Shown here piece after piece: positions 17,703-27,065 of a stretch of 64,000 nt of DNA (position 1 is the stretch's first letter; each line of letters begins with the position of its first letter). A program made the position numbers and the translations under genes. A model generated the notes under the pieces. The model was not told the DNA's origin. It did not search any database and worked only from the letters and a program-made list of their open reading frames with translations. Source of the DNA: an uncultured Paracoccaceae bacterium (GTDB taxonomy: Bacteria > Pseudomonadota > Alphaproteobacteria > Rhodobacterales > Rhodobacteraceae); the NCBI GenBank assembly GCA_934500835.1, contig CAKSTR010000005.1, forward strand, positions 1 to 64,000. The letters are read 5' to 3'.

Positions 17703-18556
17703 CCCGATTTCCCGCGGTAGCGCAGGGCGCGGGCCTGCAAAAGGTTCGACACCGCCAGCAGCGCCAGCGCGATGATCAGCAGGGTCAGCGCGATCACCGC
17801 CGCGCCGTTGTAGTCATATTCCTCAAGCCGGATCACCGCCAGAAGCGAGGCGATCTCGGTTTTCATGGGCAGGTTGCCTGCGATGAAGATCACCGCGCCG
17901 AACTCGCCCAGCGAACGGGCGAAGGACAGGGTGATGCCGACCAGAAGTGCCGGCAGGATCGCCGGTAGCACGATGCGGCGGAAGACGGTGAAGGGATGCG
18001 CGCCAAGGGTCTTGGCGGCTTCTTCATACTGCGGGTCCAGATCCTCGAGCACGGGCTGGACGGTGCGGATCACGAAGGGGATCGACGTGAAGGACATGGC
18101 AATCGCCACACCCCAAATGGTGAAGACGACCTGAATTCCCATCGGCTCCAGCAGCATGCCATACCAGCCGTTCGCGGCGAACAGCGCCGACAGCGCCAGA
18201 CCGGCGACGGCAGTAGGCAGGGCGAAGGGAACATCGACCAGCGCGTCAAGAAGGCGCTTGCCGGGAAAGTCATAGCGCACCAGCACCCAGGCCATCAGAA
18301 GCCCGTAAAGCGCGTTGAAGACCGTGGCCATGGTGGCGGCCAGCAGCGTCAGCTTCAGCGCGGCCAGCGTGCGCGGCGCGGTGGCAATGGCCCAGAAGCG
18401 CCAGGGCCCGATCTCGGCCCCTTTCAGCACCAGCGCGATGACCGGCAACAGGACGATGACGCCAAGGTAAGTCAGCGTCATGCCCATGGTCAGGCCGAAA
18501 CCGGGAAGGACCCGCTTCGACCGGATGACCGAAGCGGGAGCGGGAACAGCGGTCAT
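17699..18556 (-). CDS. cysT: sulfate/thiosulfate ABC transporter permease CysT
   Basis: A 285-residue permease with the CysT (CysU) hallmarks: the segment DVPFALPTAVAGLALSALF, the EAA loop GAHPFTVFRRIVLPAILPALL and SLGEFGAVIFIAGNLP. Six to seven transmembrane helices are apparent. It is translationally coupled by ATGA overlaps to the binding-protein gene before it and cysW after it. Confidence 0.92.
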   Translation of the reverse strand: MTAVPAPASVIRSKRVLPGFGLTMGMTLTYLGVIVLLPVIALVLKGAEIGPWRFWAIATAPRTLAALKLTLLAATMATVFNALYGLLMAWVLVRYDFPGKRLLDALVDVPFALPTAVAGLALSALFAANGWYGMLLEPMGIQVVFTIWGVAIAMSFTSIPFVIRTVQPVLEDLDPQYEEAAKTLGAHPFTVFRRIVLPAILPALLVGITLSFARSLGEFGAVIFIAGNLPMKTEIASLLAVIRLEEYDYNGAAVIALTLLIIALALLAVSNLLQARALRYRGKSG

Positions 18557-19545
18557 TGGTTGATGAAAACCGAGTCGAGGATGCCGCCTTCGGCGAAGTG
18601 CTCTTCCTTGATCTTGGCCCAGCCGCCAAAGACGTCATCGACGTTGATCAGCTTCACCTCGGGGAAGTTGGCGGCGAATTCGGCCTTCGCGGCCTCGTCA
18701 TGCACACGGTAGTAGCGGCTGGCGAGGATCTTCTGGCCTTCAGGCGAATAAAGGAAGTCGAGATAGGCCTTCGACACTTCCTCAGTGCCCGCTTTTGCGG
18801 CGTTTTCGGTCACGATCGCTACCGGGAATTCCGAGTAAAGCGACAGCGAGGGCGTGACGCGCACAAAACCCTGATCGGCGTATTCCTTGGCAATGCCGCC
18901 GGTTTCGGCCTCGAAGGTGATCAGCACATCGCCGATGCCCTTTTCGGCAAAGGTCACGGTCGAGGCGCGGCCGCCCTGATCGAAGACCGGAACATTGGCG
19001 AACAGCGCCTTGACGAAATCCTGCGCCGCGGCCTGATCGCCACCGTTCTTGTCCAGCGCGAAAGCATAGGCCGCCAGATAGGTATAGCGGGCGTTGCCGC
19101 TGGTCTTGGGGTTCGGGAAGACGACCTGCACGCCTTCCTTCACCAGATCGTCCCAGTCCTTGATGCCCTTGGGATTGTCCTTGCGCACAAGGAAGGCGGG
19201 CAGCGAGTAGTAGGGAGAGGCGGCATTCGGGAAGGCCTCGCGCCAGTTCGGATCGACAAGGCCGCCTTCGGCCAGAACGTCGATGTCGGTCACCTGGTTG
19301 AAGGTCACCACATCGGCGGCCAGCCCTTCCAGAATGGCGCGGGCCTGTTTCGACGATCCGCCGTGCGACTGGTCAATGGTGACATCGCGGCCGGTGTCGG
19401 CCTTCCATTTCGCGGCGAAGACCGGGTTGATCTCTTCGAACAGTTCCCGCGCCACGTCATAGGAGACGTTCAGGATCTTGTCCTGCGCAAGGGCGGGGGC
19501 GGCAAGGCCGAACGCAAGGGCGGCGGCGAGGATACGGGTTTTCAC
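18553..19545 (-). CDS. sbp: sulfate/thiosulfate-binding protein
   Basis: A 330-residue periplasmic sulfate-binding protein (Sbp/CysP family) with signal peptide MKTRILAAALAFGLAAPALA-Q. It has the family motifs LNVSYDVARELFEEINPVF near the mature N-terminus, QSHGGSSKQARA (anion-binding loop) and NPKTSGNARYTYLAAYA. It delivers sulfate or thiosulfate to CysT/CysW. Sbp and CysP cannot be told apart confidently. It lies second in the operon, after cysA, with 4-bp overlaps on both sides. Confidence 0.92.
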   Translation of the reverse strand: MKTRILAAALAFGLAAPALAQDKILNVSYDVARELFEEINPVFAAKWKADTGRDVTIDQSHGGSSKQARAILEGLAADVVTFNQVTDIDVLAEGGLVDPNWREAFPNAASPYYSLPAFLVRKDNPKGIKDWDDLVKEGVQVVFPNPKTSGNARYTYLAAYAFALDKNGGDQAAAQDFVKALFANVPVFDQGGRASTVTFAEKGIGDVLITFEAETGGIAKEYADQGFVRVTPSLSLYSEFPVAIVTENAAKAGTEEVSKAYLDFLYSPEGQKILASRYYRVHDEAAKAEFAANFPEVKLINVDDVFGGWAKIKEEHFAEGGILDSVFINQ

Positions 19546-20645
19546 GACACGGATTCCTTGATGAGTGAAACAGGGGCCGGAACGGGCGCGGGCTCTGCCG
19601 CTGCGGGCGTTCCGGGGAAGATCTGGCCCGCTTCGGGCCGCAGGGTGACGGTCTGGCCAATGGCCAGCGCGGGGGCCGCACGGCGCGGCAGCTCGGCCTC
19701 GGCCCGACAGTCGGCGGGGCCTTCCATCCGCAGCCGCAGAAGGGCGCCGGTTGTTGCGATCTCGGTCACGCGAAAGGCCCCGTCGGCGGCCGGGACAGGG
19801 GTGATGTCGGCGGGCCGCAGGAACAGGGTGGCCGGGCCGTCCGCCATGACGCGGCGCGGCAGATGGGCGGCGTCGATGCCCGGGGCCACGGCGCGGCCTT
19901 GCCGCAGGGTGACCGGCAGTTCCACCGTCAGGCCAAGGAAGCGGGCCACGAAGGGCGTGGCGGGGTGGTCATATATCTGGTCGGGGCGGCCGATCTGCTC
20001 GATCAGGCCGGCACCCATCACAACGACGCGGTCGGCAAGCTCGAACGCTTCTTCCTGATCATGGGTCACGAAGATCGTCGTCGTGCCCGCCTTGTCATGC
20101 ACTTCCCGCAGCCAGCGACGCAGGTCGCGGCGGACCTGCGCATCCAGCGCGCCGAAAGGTTCGTCCAGCAACAGCACCGCGGGGTCGATCGCCAGCGCCC
20201 GGCCAAGGGCCACCCGTTGCCGCTGGCCGCCTGACAGCTCGGCGGGGAAACGCCGGGCCAGATGCGGGATCTGCAGGAAATGCAGCAGCTCCTCCACCTT
20301 CGCTGCGATGGCGGCGGGCGGGGGGCGGTGCGATCCGGGCATCACCGTCAGCCCGAAGGCGATGTTGTCGCGCACGGTCATATGCGGGAAAAGCGCGTAG
20401 TGCTGAAAGACAAAGCCCGTGCGCCGTTCCTGCGCCTTCCTGGTCAGCCAGTCCTGCCCGCCGACGGAAAGCTGCCCGGCATCGGGCCAGTCCAGCCCGG
20501 CGATGATCTTCAGAAGCGTGGTCTTGCCGCTGCCCGAAGGCCCCAGAAGGGCGACCAGTTCACCGGAGGCGACCTCAAGGTCGATGCCGCGCAGCACCTC
20601 GGTCTGGCCGAAGCGGCGGGTAAGGTTCGAGATGGACATGGACAT
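19542..20645 (-). CDS. cysA: sulfate/thiosulfate ABC transporter ATPase CysA
   Basis: A 367-residue ATPase with Walker A GPSGSGKTT at about 35-43, signature LSGGQRQR near 137, Walker B LLLDEPFGALD near 158 and the H-loop THDQEEA. A C-terminal TOBE-like regulatory domain follows (about 240-350). It is the first gene of the operon, an order different from the enteric arrangement where cysA is last of the transporter genes. Two in-frame ATGs six bases apart (20645, 20639) leave the exact start uncertain. Confidence 0.92.
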   Translation of the reverse strand: MSMSISNLTRRFGQTEVLRGIDLEVASGELVALLGPSGSGKTTLLKIIAGLDWPDAGQLSVGGQDWLTRKAQERRTGFVFQHYALFPHMTVRDNIAFGLTVMPGSHRPPPAAIAAKVEELLHFLQIPHLARRFPAELSGGQRQRVALGRALAIDPAVLLLDEPFGALDAQVRRDLRRWLREVHDKAGTTTIFVTHDQEEAFELADRVVVMGAGLIEQIGRPDQIYDHPATPFVARFLGLTVELPVTLRQGRAVAPGIDAAHLPRRVMADGPATLFLRPADITPVPAADGAFRVTEIATTGALLRLRMEGPADCRAEAELPRRAAPALAIGQTVTLRPEAGQIFPGTPAAAEPAPVPAPVSLIKESVS

Positions 20646-20721
20646 CGGGTTTTTCCGGCTTGGCGCGACCGGAACCTATCCAGCACGGCTGGTCAGGAGC
20701 AATAGAACCAGCCTGCAAACT

Positions 20722-20735
20722 TCCTGAAGTCAGGA
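20722..20735. promoter_or_regulatory. dyad upstream of cysA (candidate operator)
   Basis: TCCTGA-AG-TCAGGA is a perfect 6+2+6 inverted repeat 77 bp before the cysA start, within an AT-richer stretch (20698-20770) of the 235-bp intergenic gap. A further CAGGA half-site occurs at about 20694. A regulator of sulfur genes could bind here; none is identified. I did not see a convincing -35/-10 pair. Confidence 0.35.
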
Positions 20736-20841
20736 GAACAAAATTCTACCAAACGCGGGTCAAATAGAAGGCAGAAGAAAATCCCTTCTCTGCAGGCCGG
20801 AGTCAGGGCCTGCGGGGGCAAGACTCAGCCCGCCCCCGGAA

Positions 20842-20873
20842 AAGGAAAATGCCCCGCAGCGGCGGCGCGGGGC
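20842..20873 (-). terminator. terminator of the MttB-family gene
   Basis: On the minus strand, 8 bp after the stop codon, a perfect 7-bp GC stem (GCCCCGC / GCGGGGC, 9-nt loop) is followed by AUUUUCCUUUU. This is a good intrinsic terminator separating the methyltransferase gene from the cys operon. Confidence 0.75.
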
Positions 20874-20880
20874 AAAGGGA

Positions 20881-22458
20881 TTAGTACCACATGTCCCCCG
20901 TGGCGCCCTTGCGGCGGACCATGAAGTCCAAAAGCGCCTCGTCCACGCCGGGGTCGATGGCAGGCGCCTGATATTCGGCCAGCAGCTTCTTCCAGCGGGT
21001 GTTGGCGCGGGTGGCGTAATCGATGCCGCCCTGTTCATCCCAGGTCTCCCACGGCTGGTTGTCATCCAGCGCGGAATCCCAATAGGCGGTCTCATAATGG
21101 CGCAGGGTGTGCTGGGTGCTGAAAAGGTGCTGACCGGGGCCAAGCTCTGCCAGCGCCTCGAACGCCAGCGTGTCTTCGTTGACCTCCATCCCGTCCAGAT
21201 AGGCATGCAGCGCGCCGCACATGTCGGTGTCCATCACCAGCTTTTCGTAGGACATCGACAGAAGGCCATCAAGGAACCCGGCCGAGTGCAGGACATAGTT
21301 CGCCCCGCCCTGCACCGCCGACATCATCGACATCATGCTTTGCTGCATCGCCTGCCCGTCCGGCAGTTTCGAGGTGCTGAAATTGCCCGCGCAGCGCAGG
21401 GGCAGGTTCAGCCGCCGCGCCAACTGCCCCATCGCAAGCGAGCCGATGGCAGGTTCGGGCGTGCCGAAGGTGGGCGATCCCGATTTCAGGCTCATGGATG
21501 AGAAGAAACTGGCAAGGATGGCGGGCGATCCCGGCCGCACCAGCTGCGTCAGCGCGCAGGAGGCCATGCTTTCCGCCAGCCCCTGCGCCACCATCCCGGC
21601 CGTGGTCAGCGGGGCGACGGCACCGCCCAGAAGGAAGGGCAGATGGATCGACCCCTGATTGGCCGAGGCATAGGCGCGGATCCCGGCAGCGGTCACACCG
21701 TCCAGCACCAGGGGCGAAGTGGTGTTGAAGTTGCCCATCACCACGCAATTGGCGTCGACGAAATCGGCACCGAACAGGATACGGCACATCTCGACCGAAT
21801 CCGCCGCCCGCTCCGGTGCGGTGATCGACCCAAGGAAGGCCCGGTCGGAATAGCGGATATGGCTGTAGACCATGTCCAGATGGCGCTTGTTCACCGGCAC
21901 ATCCGTTGGTTCGCAGACCGTGCCGCCGGAATGGTGCAGCCAGGGCGAGGACTGCGACAGCTTCACGAAGTTGCGGAAATCCTCGATCGTGCCGTAGCGG
22001 CGGCCCCGGTCCAGATCCATCACGAAGGGGCTGCCGTAGGAGGGCGCAAAGACCACGTTCCTGCCGCCGATCCGCACGTTGTTCGCCGGGTTGCGGGCGT
22101 GCTGGGTGAATTCGGCCGGCGCGGTTTTCAGGATCTCGCGCAGCATTCCCGGCTCGAATGTCAGGCGCCAGACGCCGTCCGAGACGTCGCGGACCTCTGC
22201 CCCGGCCTTGCGATAAAGCTGCATCGCCTCGGCGTCGTCGCGCAGTTCGATGCCGATTTCGGCAAGGATGCGGTCGGCCGTCGCCTCGATCTTTGCAAGG
22301 CTTTCGTCCGAAAGGATGTCATAGGTCGGGATATTCCGCACGATATAGGGGCGCTTGACCCCCTGACTGCCGCCAAGCCGCGTCTCGCGCCGCTGGTTAC
22401 GTCCGCCGCGCTGGCGCTTTGCGTCCTGGGCAATATCCCCGTCGGGCATGGCTGGCAT
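20881..22458 (-). CDS. trimethylamine methyltransferase (MttB) family protein, non-pyrrolysine
   Basis: The 525-residue protein belongs to the MttB superfamily: an N-terminal helical region (YDILSDESLAKIEATADRILAEIGI), a TIM-barrel-like core with GGTVCEPTDVPVNKRHLDMVYSHIRYSD, and a C-terminal CGALHAYLDGMEVNEDTLAFEA segment. The reading frame has no in-frame amber codon, so it is not the pyrrolysine enzyme; such homologues demethylate glycine betaine, proline betaine, carnitine or related compounds onto a corrinoid protein. No corrinoid protein gene is adjacent. A divergent LysR gene probably controls it. The substrate is unknown. Confidence 0.82.
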   Translation of the reverse strand: MPAMPDGDIAQDAKRQRGGRNQRRETRLGGSQGVKRPYIVRNIPTYDILSDESLAKIEATADRILAEIGIELRDDAEAMQLYRKAGAEVRDVSDGVWRLTFEPGMLREILKTAPAEFTQHARNPANNVRIGGRNVVFAPSYGSPFVMDLDRGRRYGTIEDFRNFVKLSQSSPWLHHSGGTVCEPTDVPVNKRHLDMVYSHIRYSDRAFLGSITAPERAADSVEMCRILFGADFVDANCVVMGNFNTTSPLVLDGVTAAGIRAYASANQGSIHLPFLLGGAVAPLTTAGMVAQGLAESMASCALTQLVRPGSPAILASFFSSMSLKSGSPTFGTPEPAIGSLAMGQLARRLNLPLRCAGNFSTSKLPDGQAMQQSMMSMMSAVQGGANYVLHSAGFLDGLLSMSYEKLVMDTDMCGALHAYLDGMEVNEDTLAFEALAELGPGQHLFSTQHTLRHYETAYWDSALDDNQPWETWDEQGGIDYATRANTRWKKLLAEYQAPAIDPGVDEALLDFMVRRKGATGDMWY

Positions 22459-22542
22459 CCTTCATAAGCTGCCGAAGAAAATAGGGCGGCAGAGCACGCC
22501 CGTAACGCTGGAAAAATCTCATCAGGTTGATAAGGTGGATTT
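22459..22542. promoter_or_regulatory. divergent control region, MttB-family gene / LysR gene
   Basis: This 84-bp region separates two divergent starts, the usual place for LysR binding. It holds ATCA-GGT-TGAT, a short dyad at about 22519-22528, just before the LysR start. No clear -35/-10 could be assigned. Confidence 0.4.
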
Positions 22543-23451
22543 ATGGAAACGCTGCGCCAGCTTGTGCCATCCCTGAACAGCCTCGTGGTGTTTGAAGCCG
22601 CGGGCCGGTTGGCCAGTTTCAGTGCGGCCGCGCGCGAATTGCGGATGACGCAGGCCGCCGTCTCCTACGCGATTGCCCGGCTTGAGGCGCAGCTGGGCGC
22701 CGCGCTGTTCCTGCGCGAATACCGCCGGGTGCGGTTGACTGAGGCGGGGCAACGTTTCCACGCCGATGTTTCCATCGGCTTGCAGCATATCCAGCGCTCG
22801 GCCCAGGGGCTGCGTGCACTGGCGACGGGCGGGCATGTGACGCTGGCCTGCTCGACCGCCTTCGCGGCGTTCTGGATGGTGCCAAGGATGGAGCGGTTCC
22901 GCGCCGATCTGCCGGAGGTGGACCTGCGCATCCAGACCGCGGACCGCGATCTGGATCTTCTGGGCGAGGGGATTCCGCTGGGCGTCCGCGGCGGCATGTC
23001 CGCCGATTGGCTGCAATATGAAACCGAGGTTCTGGCCCCGGAAGAGATCTACCCGGTCTGCGCCCAGTCCTATCTGACCCGCCATCCCCGCCCCGAAGGC
23101 GCGCAGGATCTGCTGGCGCACAGTCTTATCCATCTGGAAGAGCCGTTTCGGGATGCGACGACCTGGACCGACTGGTTCACCGCCTGCGGCATTGCGGCCC
23201 GGCAGGTGCCGAAGGGGCTGCAGATCAATGACTACGTTCTGGTGGTGCAATCGGTGATCGCGGGGCAGGGCGTCGCGCTGGGCTGGCGCCACCTGACCGA
23301 GGGGCTGGTGGAAAAGGGCGTTCTGGTGCGGCTGACCGACCATGTCCTGACCACCGGCAAGGACTTTCACGTCATCTGGCCGAAAGAGGCTCCGCTGACC
23401 CGCGCCGCCGCGCAGGTGCGCGACTGGCTTCTGGCGCAGCGGAGCGGCTGA
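22543..23451 (+). CDS. LysR-family transcriptional regulator (GcvA-like)
   Basis: A 302-residue LysR regulator. The N-terminal winged helix (about 12-70) includes FEAAGRLASFSAAARELRMTQAAVSYAIARLE, followed by the effector-binding domain with a WMVPRMERFRADLPEVDLRI segment. The sequence style is that of the GcvA/AmpR subgroup. It is transcribed divergently from the MttB-family gene and likely regulates it in response to a methylated amine or its product; the inducer is not known. The end is 4 bp from the convergent ABC operon. Confidence 0.85.
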   Translation: METLRQLVPSLNSLVVFEAAGRLASFSAAARELRMTQAAVSYAIARLEAQLGAALFLREYRRVRLTEAGQRFHADVSIGLQHIQRSAQGLRALATGGHVTLACSTAFAAFWMVPRMERFRADLPEVDLRIQTADRDLDLLGEGIPLGVRGGMSADWLQYETEVLAPEEIYPVCAQSYLTRHPRPEGAQDLLAHSLIHLEEPFRDATTWTDWFTACGIAARQVPKGLQINDYVLVVQSVIAGQGVALGWRHLTEGLVEKGVLVRLTDHVLTTGKDFHVIWPKEAPLTRAAAQVRDWLLAQRSG

Positions 23452-23455
23452 TCAA

Positions 23456-24301
23456 TCAGGCCGCCCGCGCTGCCTTGCGCCGCGCCACGCGGGCACGGAT
23501 CGCCTCGACATCGGTGACCGGAGTCGCGGCGAAAAGCTGGCGGGTATAGGGGTGTTGCGGATCGGCGAACAGCGCCTCGCGGCTGCCCTGCTCCACCGCC
23601 TCGCCCTTCGAGATCACCATCACCTCATCGGCGATGTAGCGCACCACCGACAGGTCATGGCTGACGAAGACATAGGTCAGCCCGAATTCGTCCTGCAGGT
23701 CGGCCAGCAGGTTCAGCACCTGCGCCTGCACCGACAGGTCCAGCGCGGAAACCGGCTCGTCCAGCACCAGAAGCGAGGGGTTCAGCATCAAGGCCCGCGC
23801 GATGGCGATCCGCTGACGCTGCCCGCCCGAGAACATGTGCGGGTAGCGGTTGAAATGTTCGGGCTGCAGCCCGACCTTGGCCAGCATCGCCTCGGCCCGC
23901 TCGCGCCGCTCGGACGCGGGGGTGGCGGTGTTGATGGCCAGCGGCTCCATCAGCACATCGCCGACCTTCTGGCGCGGGTTCAGGCTGCCATAGGGGTTCT
24001 GGAACACCATCTGCACCTTGGACCGCATCTCGGGCCCCGGACGCTGGCGACGGATGTCGACGGGGTTGCCCTCGATCAGCAGCTGGCCTTCGGAGGGCGC
24101 GTCGATCAGCGCGATCACCCGCGCCAGGGTGGACTTGCCCGAGCCGGATTCCCCGACAATGGCAAGCGTCTTGCCCTTCTCGACCTTGAAATCCACGCCC
24201 TTCAGGGCGCGGACGGTCTTGGCCCGGCTGAACATGCTGCCGGGGATGAAATAGTCCTGCACGATGGCGCGGCCTTCGACGACCGGGGTGCTCGTGGTCA
24301 T
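23456..24301 (-). CDS. peptide-type ABC transporter ATPase (DppF/OppF-like)
   Basis: A 281-residue ATPase with Walker [10 protein letters not shown] near 52-60, signature FSGGQRQR, Walker B LLVLDEPVSALD and a C-terminal oligopeptide domain ending in the YTRQLFAATP motif. It pairs with the DppD-like ATPase, which it overlaps by 4 bp. Unlike the two other peptide-type transporters in the window, here the ATPases are separate genes. Last gene of the operon. Confidence 0.9.
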   Translation of the reverse strand: MTTSTPVVEGRAIVQDYFIPGSMFSRAKTVRALKGVDFKVEKGKTLAIVGESGSGKSTLARVIALIDAPSEGQLLIEGNPVDIRRQRPGPEMRSKVQMVFQNPYGSLNPRQKVGDVLMEPLAINTATPASERRERAEAMLAKVGLQPEHFNRYPHMFSGGQRQRIAIARALMLNPSLLVLDEPVSALDLSVQAQVLNLLADLQDEFGLTYVFVSHDLSVVRYIADEVMVISKGEAVEQGSREALFADPQHPYTRQLFAATPVTDVEAIRARVARRKAARAA

Positions 24302-25137
24302 CTTGCAGCCTCCTTCTGGAAGAAATCGGACACGGTGGGCAGCCGGTCGCCGGTGGCATTCTCGGGCAGGGCCGACAGCAGGGCGCGGGTATAGGGGCTT
24401 TGCGGGGCCTCGAAGAGGGAAAGGACATCGGCCTCCTCCATCTTCTTGCCCTTGTATTGCACGACCACGCGGTCGGCGGTTTCCGCGACCACGCCCATGT
24501 CATGCGTGATCAGGATCACGGCCATGCCGTAATCCTCTTGCAGCTTCATCAGAAGATCGAGGATCTGTTTCTGGATGGTGACGTCCAGCGCCGTGGTGGG
24601 TTCGTCCGCGATCAGCAGCCGCGGGTTCGACGCGATGGCGATGGCGATCATCACCCGCTGGCACTGGCCGCCCGACATCTGATGCGGATAGGCGCGCAGC
24701 TTTTCCTCCGGCTCGGGGATGCCGACGGCGGTGAACAGTTCCAGCGCGCGGGCATGGGCCTGCGCCTTGGTCATGCCCAGATTCAGCCGCAGCACCTCTT
24801 CGATCTGGAAGCCGGTGGTGAAGCTGGGGTTCAGCGAGGCGACAGGCTCCTGGAAGATCATCGTGATCTCTCGCCCGATCAGCTTGCGCCGTTCGCCCGC
24901 CGTAAGTTTCGAGATGTCGCGGCCGTCATAGGTCATCTCGTCGGCGGTGATGGTGGCGGTGTCGGGCAGAAGCCCCATCACCGCCAGCATGGAAACCGAC
25001 TTGCCCGAGCCGCTTTCGCCCACGATGGCCAGCACCTCGCCCTTGTCGACAGAGACGTCGATGCCGTCGACGGCGGTGAAGCTGCCGGACATGGTGGCGA
25101 ATTTGACCGACAGGTTGCGGATGTTCAGAAGCGCCAT
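24298..25137 (-). CDS. peptide-type ABC transporter ATPase (DppD/OppD-like)
   Basis: A 279-residue ATPase with Walker A GESGSGKS near 39-46, signature MSGGQCQR, Walker [13 protein letters not shown] and the C-terminal oligopeptide domain ([11 protein letters not shown]). It lies 3 bp after the DppC-like permease gene and overlaps the next ATPase gene, so it is coupled in the operon. Confidence 0.9.
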   Translation of the reverse strand: MALLNIRNLSVKFATMSGSFTAVDGIDVSVDKGEVLAIVGESGSGKSVSMLAVMGLLPDTATITADEMTYDGRDISKLTAGERRKLIGREITMIFQEPVASLNPSFTTGFQIEEVLRLNLGMTKAQAHARALELFTAVGIPEPEEKLRAYPHQMSGGQCQRVMIAIAIASNPRLLIADEPTTALDVTIQKQILDLLMKLQEDYGMAVILITHDMGVVAETADRVVVQYKGKKMEEADVLSLFEAPQSPYTRALLSALPENATGDRLPTVSDFFQKEAAR

Positions 25138-25140
25138 GAC

Positions 25141-26043
25141 TCAGCTCCGCTTCAGTTTGGGGTCGAAGGCATCGCGCAGCCCGTCGCCCATCAGGTTGAT
25201 CGCCAGCACCGAGATCAGGATGGCCAGCCCCGGGAAGGTGACGACCCACCACGCGGACAGGATGAACTCGCGTGCTTCGGCCAGCATGGTGCCCCATTCC
25301 GAAGCCGGCGGCTGCGCCCCCATGCCAAGGAAGCCAAGCGCGGCCGAGTCGAGAACGGCGGACGAGAACGAAAGCGTGGCCTGCACGATCAGCGGGGCAA
25401 GGCAGTTGGGCAGGATGGTGCGGAACATCAGCCGCAGGTTGCCCGCGCCCGCCACCCGTGCGGCGGTGACATATTCGCGTTTCAGCTCGCTCATCACCGA
25501 GGCGCGGGTCAGGCGGGCGAAGTGCGGCTGGTAGACGATGGCGATGGCGATCATCGCATTGGTCAGGCCGGGGCCGAGGATGGCCACCAGCACCAGCGCC
25601 AGAAGCAGCGAGGGGAAGGCCAGGATCACGTCCATGATGCGCATGATGACGGCATCGACCCAGCCGCCGAAGAACCCGGCGACCAGCCCGATGGCGATCC
25701 CGCCCAACAGGGCGATGGAGACCACGACCACGCCGATGAACAGCGAATACTGCGTGCCATAGATCAGGCGCGACAGCATGTCCCGGCCCACGGCATCGGT
25801 GCCAAGGATGAAGGCGGCGCGGCCCTTCTCCTCCCAGACCGGCGGCACAAGGAAGGCGTCGCGGTATTGCAGCGTCGGGTCATGCGGGGCCAACAGCGGC
25901 GCGAAGCACGCGATCAGCACCAGCAGGATGAAAACGATCAGGCCAAGCACGGCGCCCCGGTTCTGGCGGAAGTAGAACCAGAACTCGGCCAGCATCTGCC
26001 GGCGGATGGCGGAATCCGAGAGTTTTGCGGTTGCGTCGCTCAT
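25141..26043 (-). CDS. peptide-type ABC transporter permease (DppC-like)
   Basis: A 300-residue DppC-type permease starting MSDATAKLSDSAIRRQMLAEFWFYFRQ. The first helix is near 32-52, then a loop with FILGTDAVGRDMLSRLIYG and five helices with the EAA loop (TAARVAGAGNLRLMFRTILPN). Start 26043 gives an ATGA overlap with the upstream permease; the extra upstream frame lies within that gene. Confidence 0.9.
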   Translation of the reverse strand: MSDATAKLSDSAIRRQMLAEFWFYFRQNRGAVLGLIVFILLVLIACFAPLLAPHDPTLQYRDAFLVPPVWEEKGRAAFILGTDAVGRDMLSRLIYGTQYSLFIGVVVVSIALLGGIAIGLVAGFFGGWVDAVIMRIMDVILAFPSLLLALVLVAILGPGLTNAMIAIAIVYQPHFARLTRASVMSELKREYVTAARVAGAGNLRLMFRTILPNCLAPLIVQATLSFSSAVLDSAALGFLGMGAQPPASEWGTMLAEAREFILSAWWVVTFPGLAILISVLAINLMGDGLRDAFDPKLKRS

Positions 26044-27047
26044 TTGTTGCGGATCCTCGGGTTGATCAGGCCATAGGTCAGGTCGACCAGCAGGTTCACC
26101 ACCATGACCACCGCAGCGATCAGCAGAAGGCCGGACTGCACGGCGGGATAATCGCGGCGGCTGATCGAGTCGATCATCCATTTGCCGATGCCGGGCCAGG
26201 AAAAGATCGTCTCGGTCAGGATGGCCCCGGCCAGAAGCACGCCGATCTGCAGGCCGATCGTGGTGATCACCGGGATCATGGCGTTGCGCAGGGCATGGAT
26301 GCCGATGACGCGGGCGGGCGGCATGCCCTTGGCGCGGGCGGTGCGGACGTAATCCTCGCCCATCACCTCAAGCATGGCCGAGCGGGTCTGCCGCGCGATC
26401 ACCGCCAGCGGGATCGTCGCCAGCACGACCGAAGGCAGGATCAGGTGGCTGACGGCCGAGGCGAAGGCGCCCTTCTGGCCGGACAGCAGGCTGTCGATCA
26501 GCATGAAGCCGGTCACGTTGGGGAAGAAATACATCAGGCTGATGCGGCCCGAGACCGGCGTCCAGCCAAGGATGCCGGAAAAGAAGATGATCAGCAGAAG
26601 GCCCCACCAGAAGATCGGCATCGAAAAGCCGATCAGCGCCGTGGTCATCGAGATCTGGTCGAACCAGCTGCCGCGCTTGATCGCGGCCAGCACGCCCACC
26701 GGCACGCCGACGAGCGTGGCGATGATGATGGCGCAAAGGCCAAGCTCGATCGTTGCGGGGAACAGCGCCAGGAACTCGGTCAGGACGGGCTTCTTGGTGA
26801 CCAGCGAATTGCCGAAATCGCCCTGGAACAGCCCGCCAAGGAAATCGAAGTATTGCAGCACCACGTTCTTGTCGAAACCCAGTTGGGCCGACAACTCGGC
26901 ATGACGTTCGGGCGTCACGCCCCGCTCGCCGGCCATCAGCAGCACGGGATCGCCGGGCAGCACGCGCACGAAGCTGAAGGCGACGATGGTGATGCCAAGG
27001 AAGGTCGGCACCAGATACAAGAGTTTGGATAGAACGAACCGGATCAT
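26040..27047 (-). CDS. peptide-type ABC transporter permease (DppB-like)
   Basis: A 335-residue DppB-type permease: first helix at YLVPTFLGITIVAFSFVRVLPGDP, periplasmic LGFDKNVVLQYFDFL, and the EAA loop TARAKGMPPARVIGIHALRNA. It is preceded by a 72-bp gap with a strong hairpin that separates it from the binding-protein gene. Confidence 0.9.
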   Translation of the reverse strand: MIRFVLSKLLYLVPTFLGITIVAFSFVRVLPGDPVLLMAGERGVTPERHAELSAQLGFDKNVVLQYFDFLGGLFQGDFGNSLVTKKPVLTEFLALFPATIELGLCAIIIATLVGVPVGVLAAIKRGSWFDQISMTTALIGFSMPIFWWGLLLIIFFSGILGWTPVSGRISLMYFFPNVTGFMLIDSLLSGQKGAFASAVSHLILPSVVLATIPLAVIARQTRSAMLEVMGEDYVRTARAKGMPPARVIGIHALRNAMIPVITTIGLQIGVLLAGAILTETIFSWPGIGKWMIDSISRRDYPAVQSGLLLIAAVVMVVNLLVDLTYGLINPRIRNK

Positions 27048-27065
27048 GGCCTTGCCCCCTTGAAA

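Noticed and set aside
20881..22458. Pyrrolysine-type MttB
   Set aside because: The frame runs through without an in-frame amber codon, and no pylT/pylS is seen, so the protein is the ordinary non-pyrrolysine type.
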